Shown one piece after another: positions 6,275-7,656 of a stretch of DNA of 7,656 bases. This DNA is from Verrucomicrobiota bacterium. GTDB lineage: Bacteria; Verrucomicrobiota; Verrucomicrobiia; Opitutales; UBA2995. The stretch is from positions 1 through 7,656 of the forward strand of contig JAPUIL010000499.1 in NCBI GenBank assembly GCA_027297085.1, given 5' to 3'. A program made the position numbers and the translations under genes. The stretch's first letter is position 1. The number at the start of each line of letters is the position of its first letter. Under the pieces are notes generated by a model. The model did not search any database, was not told the DNA's origin, and saw nothing but the letters and a program-made list of their open reading frames with translations.

Positions 6275-7656
6275 ATGAAAGCAAAACTCATTTTCGTTTG
6301 GATTTTGAGTCTGGTGGTCCCTTTTGGACTGCCGGCTAATTCCATTGGCGTTTTCGAGGAAATTGAAACTGAGTTGGTCGATCGTGCTGTGGTTATGCAA
6401 CTTCCGGAAGGAGTGCGGAGAATTCGAGTGCGAATTCGGAATGCAGAGGGATTTTGGGAAACCTGCACTATTGCTCATCTAAAGGGTACTGAAGGATTTC
6501 TAAAACTGCGTTTACCTGACGGCGCTAAGGAGGAAGACATCGAAGTAGCTGCCAGCTGGACAGATCCGTTTCCTTACGATTTCTACGCGGGCGAATCCAA
6601 ATTCGATCCCACCCAGACGGACAGTAATACTAATCGAGATGCGACTGCAGTTCCTGAAACGCTGGATGGTGTTTCCACGGAAACGACGGTTGAGGAGTCC
6701 GATATATGGAAGTGGCGGGACAGTACTTTATATTTCTTCAACCAGTACCGTGGACTCCAGGTGATCGATGTGACTGATCCTGCGGTCCCGAAACGACTGG
6801 CCAGTATGCGGATTCCCTCCGGAGGAGAACAGTTATATCTTCATCCGACTGAAAATTATGTAATTCTGTTAACCTACGATGGCACCTCGGGTAACGGTCA
6901 GGTGTTACTTGTCGAACACACCGAATCCGATGATCTTGCACAAAGAGCGGCATTTCCTGTGCCGGGCTATATTGTGGAATCGCGTTTGGTAGGAAGTATT
7001 CTTTATGTGGTATCCCGGCAATGGTGGCAGGAGAGTATTGTCGATCCGGATACAGGAGTTGAACACATCAACTGGCAAAGCGGTTTGGCTGTTTCTAAAA
7101 TCGATTTGACCGATCCCGCAAATCCGGTTGCAGGTGATCCACTCGAATTGAGAAGTGGCAAATATGATTATTGGGGAGCGCAGGTACAGGCTACCGCCGA
7201 AGCGTTGTTGGTTTCGACAAATGCCTACGACTCAGTCCGTCGCCAATCGACTTCGACCGTTCATGTAGTGGATATCGCCGACCCGGCGGTTGATCCTGCA
7301 GTTAGTCATCAGGTAGCCGTCAACGGTCAGGTACTTGATAAATTTAACCTGCGGTTGAAAGACAATATCCTGACGGTTGTAAGTCAGGTTTGGCGGGGTT
7401 CGAATATTCGGCGTCGCTATGCCAGCGTTGAGACCTTTGATCTTTCTGATTCATCGGAGGAGATTATTGAGCCTTTGGCCGAACTCGAATTCGCCAACAA
7501 CGAATCGATTACCGCCACCCGGTTTGCAGGAGATTTACTTTATGTCGTCACTGTTTTACGAATTGATCCGCTTTTTGTCATTAGTCTGGTGGATCCGGCC
7601 AATCCGAAACTGTTGGGCGAACTCGAGGTGCCCGGATTTTCCACACACCTGGAAAC
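6275..7656 (+). CDS. Exported beta-propeller protein, 3' end beyond the window
   Basis: The reading frame is open from the ATG at 6275 to the right edge: 460 codons with no stop. The start gives a Sec signal peptide (MKAKLIFVWI, cleavage near GLPA/NS at residue 21). ATGs at 6265 and 6270 lie in other frames; the 6270 one stops within three codons. Residues about 22-105 form a short beta-rich domain containing the alternating RRIRVRIRN strand (48-56). A low-complexity Thr/Asp/Glu linker (about 110-142) leads to ESDIWKWRDSTLYFFNQYRG (141-160), which opens a propeller. Repeated strands ending in D-x-x-DPAxP follow (DVTDPAVP 165-172, DLTDPANP 277-284, DIADPAVD 333-340, LVDPANP 438-444). The visible end, ELEVPGFSTHLE (449-460), matches my memory of the conserved segment of the C-terminal beta-propeller family (Pfam Beta_propel, distantly WD40-like); LVIVD repeats are the alternative. 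No catalytic residues are evident. It probably serves as an exported binding or scaffold protein. At least one or two blades should lie beyond the edge. Confidence 0.85.
   Translation, partial: MKAKLIFVWILSLVVPFGLPANSIGVFEEIETELVDRAVVMQLPEGVRRIRVRIRNAEGFWETCTIAHLKGTEGFLKLRLPDGAKEEDIEVAASWTDPFPYDFYAGESKFDPTQTDSNTNRDATAVPETLDGVSTETTVEESDIWKWRDSTLYFFNQYRGLQVIDVTDPAVPKRLASMRIPSGGEQLYLHPTENYVILLTYDGTSGNGQVLLVEHTESDDLAQRAAFPVPGYIVESRLVGSILYVVSRQWWQESIVDPDTGVEHINWQSGLAVSKIDLTDPANPVAGDPLELRSGKYDYWGAQVQATAEALLVSTNAYDSVRRQSTSTVHVVDIADPAVDPAVSHQVAVNGQVLDKFNLRLKDNILTVVSQVWRGSNIRRRYASVETFDLSDSSEEIIEPLAELEFANNESITATRFAGDLLYVVTVLRIDPLFVISLVDPANPKLLGELEVPGFSTHLE

Noticed and set aside
1..7656. CRISPR array, mobile element, toxin-antitoxin or phage-defence system
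   Set aside because: I see no regularly spaced repeats, no transposase or recombinase motifs, no terminal inverted repeats and no defence-type nuclease or sensor domains. All large frames are accounted for by metabolic or exported proteins.

Overview
This 7.7 kb window has roughly balanced base composition. It looks like accessory carbohydrate-catabolism DNA from a free-living, probably aquatic or marine bacterium of the PVC group. Verrucomicrobiota (Opitutae-like) is my first guess and Planctomycetota the alternative. The reasons are the gene mix (exported S1 sulfatase, Tat-exported Gfo/Idh/MocA oxidoreductase, exported alpha/beta-hydrolase with a beta-rich N-terminal module, exported PHP phosphodiesterase, exported beta-propeller protein) and the near absence of Shine-Dalgarno sequences. 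The assignment is inference from recalled family distributions, not from a database search.

Layout: positions 1-109 hold no gene I can support. A minus-strand esterase-like hydrolase occupies 110-1612. A divergent intergenic region of about 134 bp follows (1613-1746). From it a plus-strand cluster runs rightward: PHP-domain phosphoesterase (1747-2859), S1-family sulfatase (2870-4288), GNAT acetyltransferase (4292-4720) and Tat-exported Gfo/Idh/MocA oxidoreductase (4799-6166). The first three are 10 and 3 nt apart and are probably co-transcribed. The oxidoreductase follows after 78 nt and may belong to the same unit. After a 108-nt gap, a signal-peptide protein with a C-terminal beta-propeller begins at 6275 and runs off the right edge.

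Working together: five of the six proteins carry export signals, four Sec-type and one Tat-type. The hydrolases cover three kinds of ester decoration: carboxylic esters (alpha/beta-hydrolase), phosphodiesters or phosphoesters (PHP protein) and sulfate esters (sulfatase). The Tat oxidoreductase could oxidise or isomerise a released sugar. This fits a periplasmic or cell-surface module that strips substituents from a decorated algal or other marine polymer, but no glycoside hydrolase, lyase or SusC/D-type transporter is in the window, so the substrate cannot be named.

I see no mobile element, CRISPR array, tRNA, rRNA or riboswitch, and nothing that amounts to a clearly new system. The points most worth a second look are the uncharacterised N-terminal module of the esterase, the pairing of a phosphodiesterase with a sulfatase, a possibly leaderless divergent promoter, and three genes whose longest reading frames start upstream of the true signal peptide.
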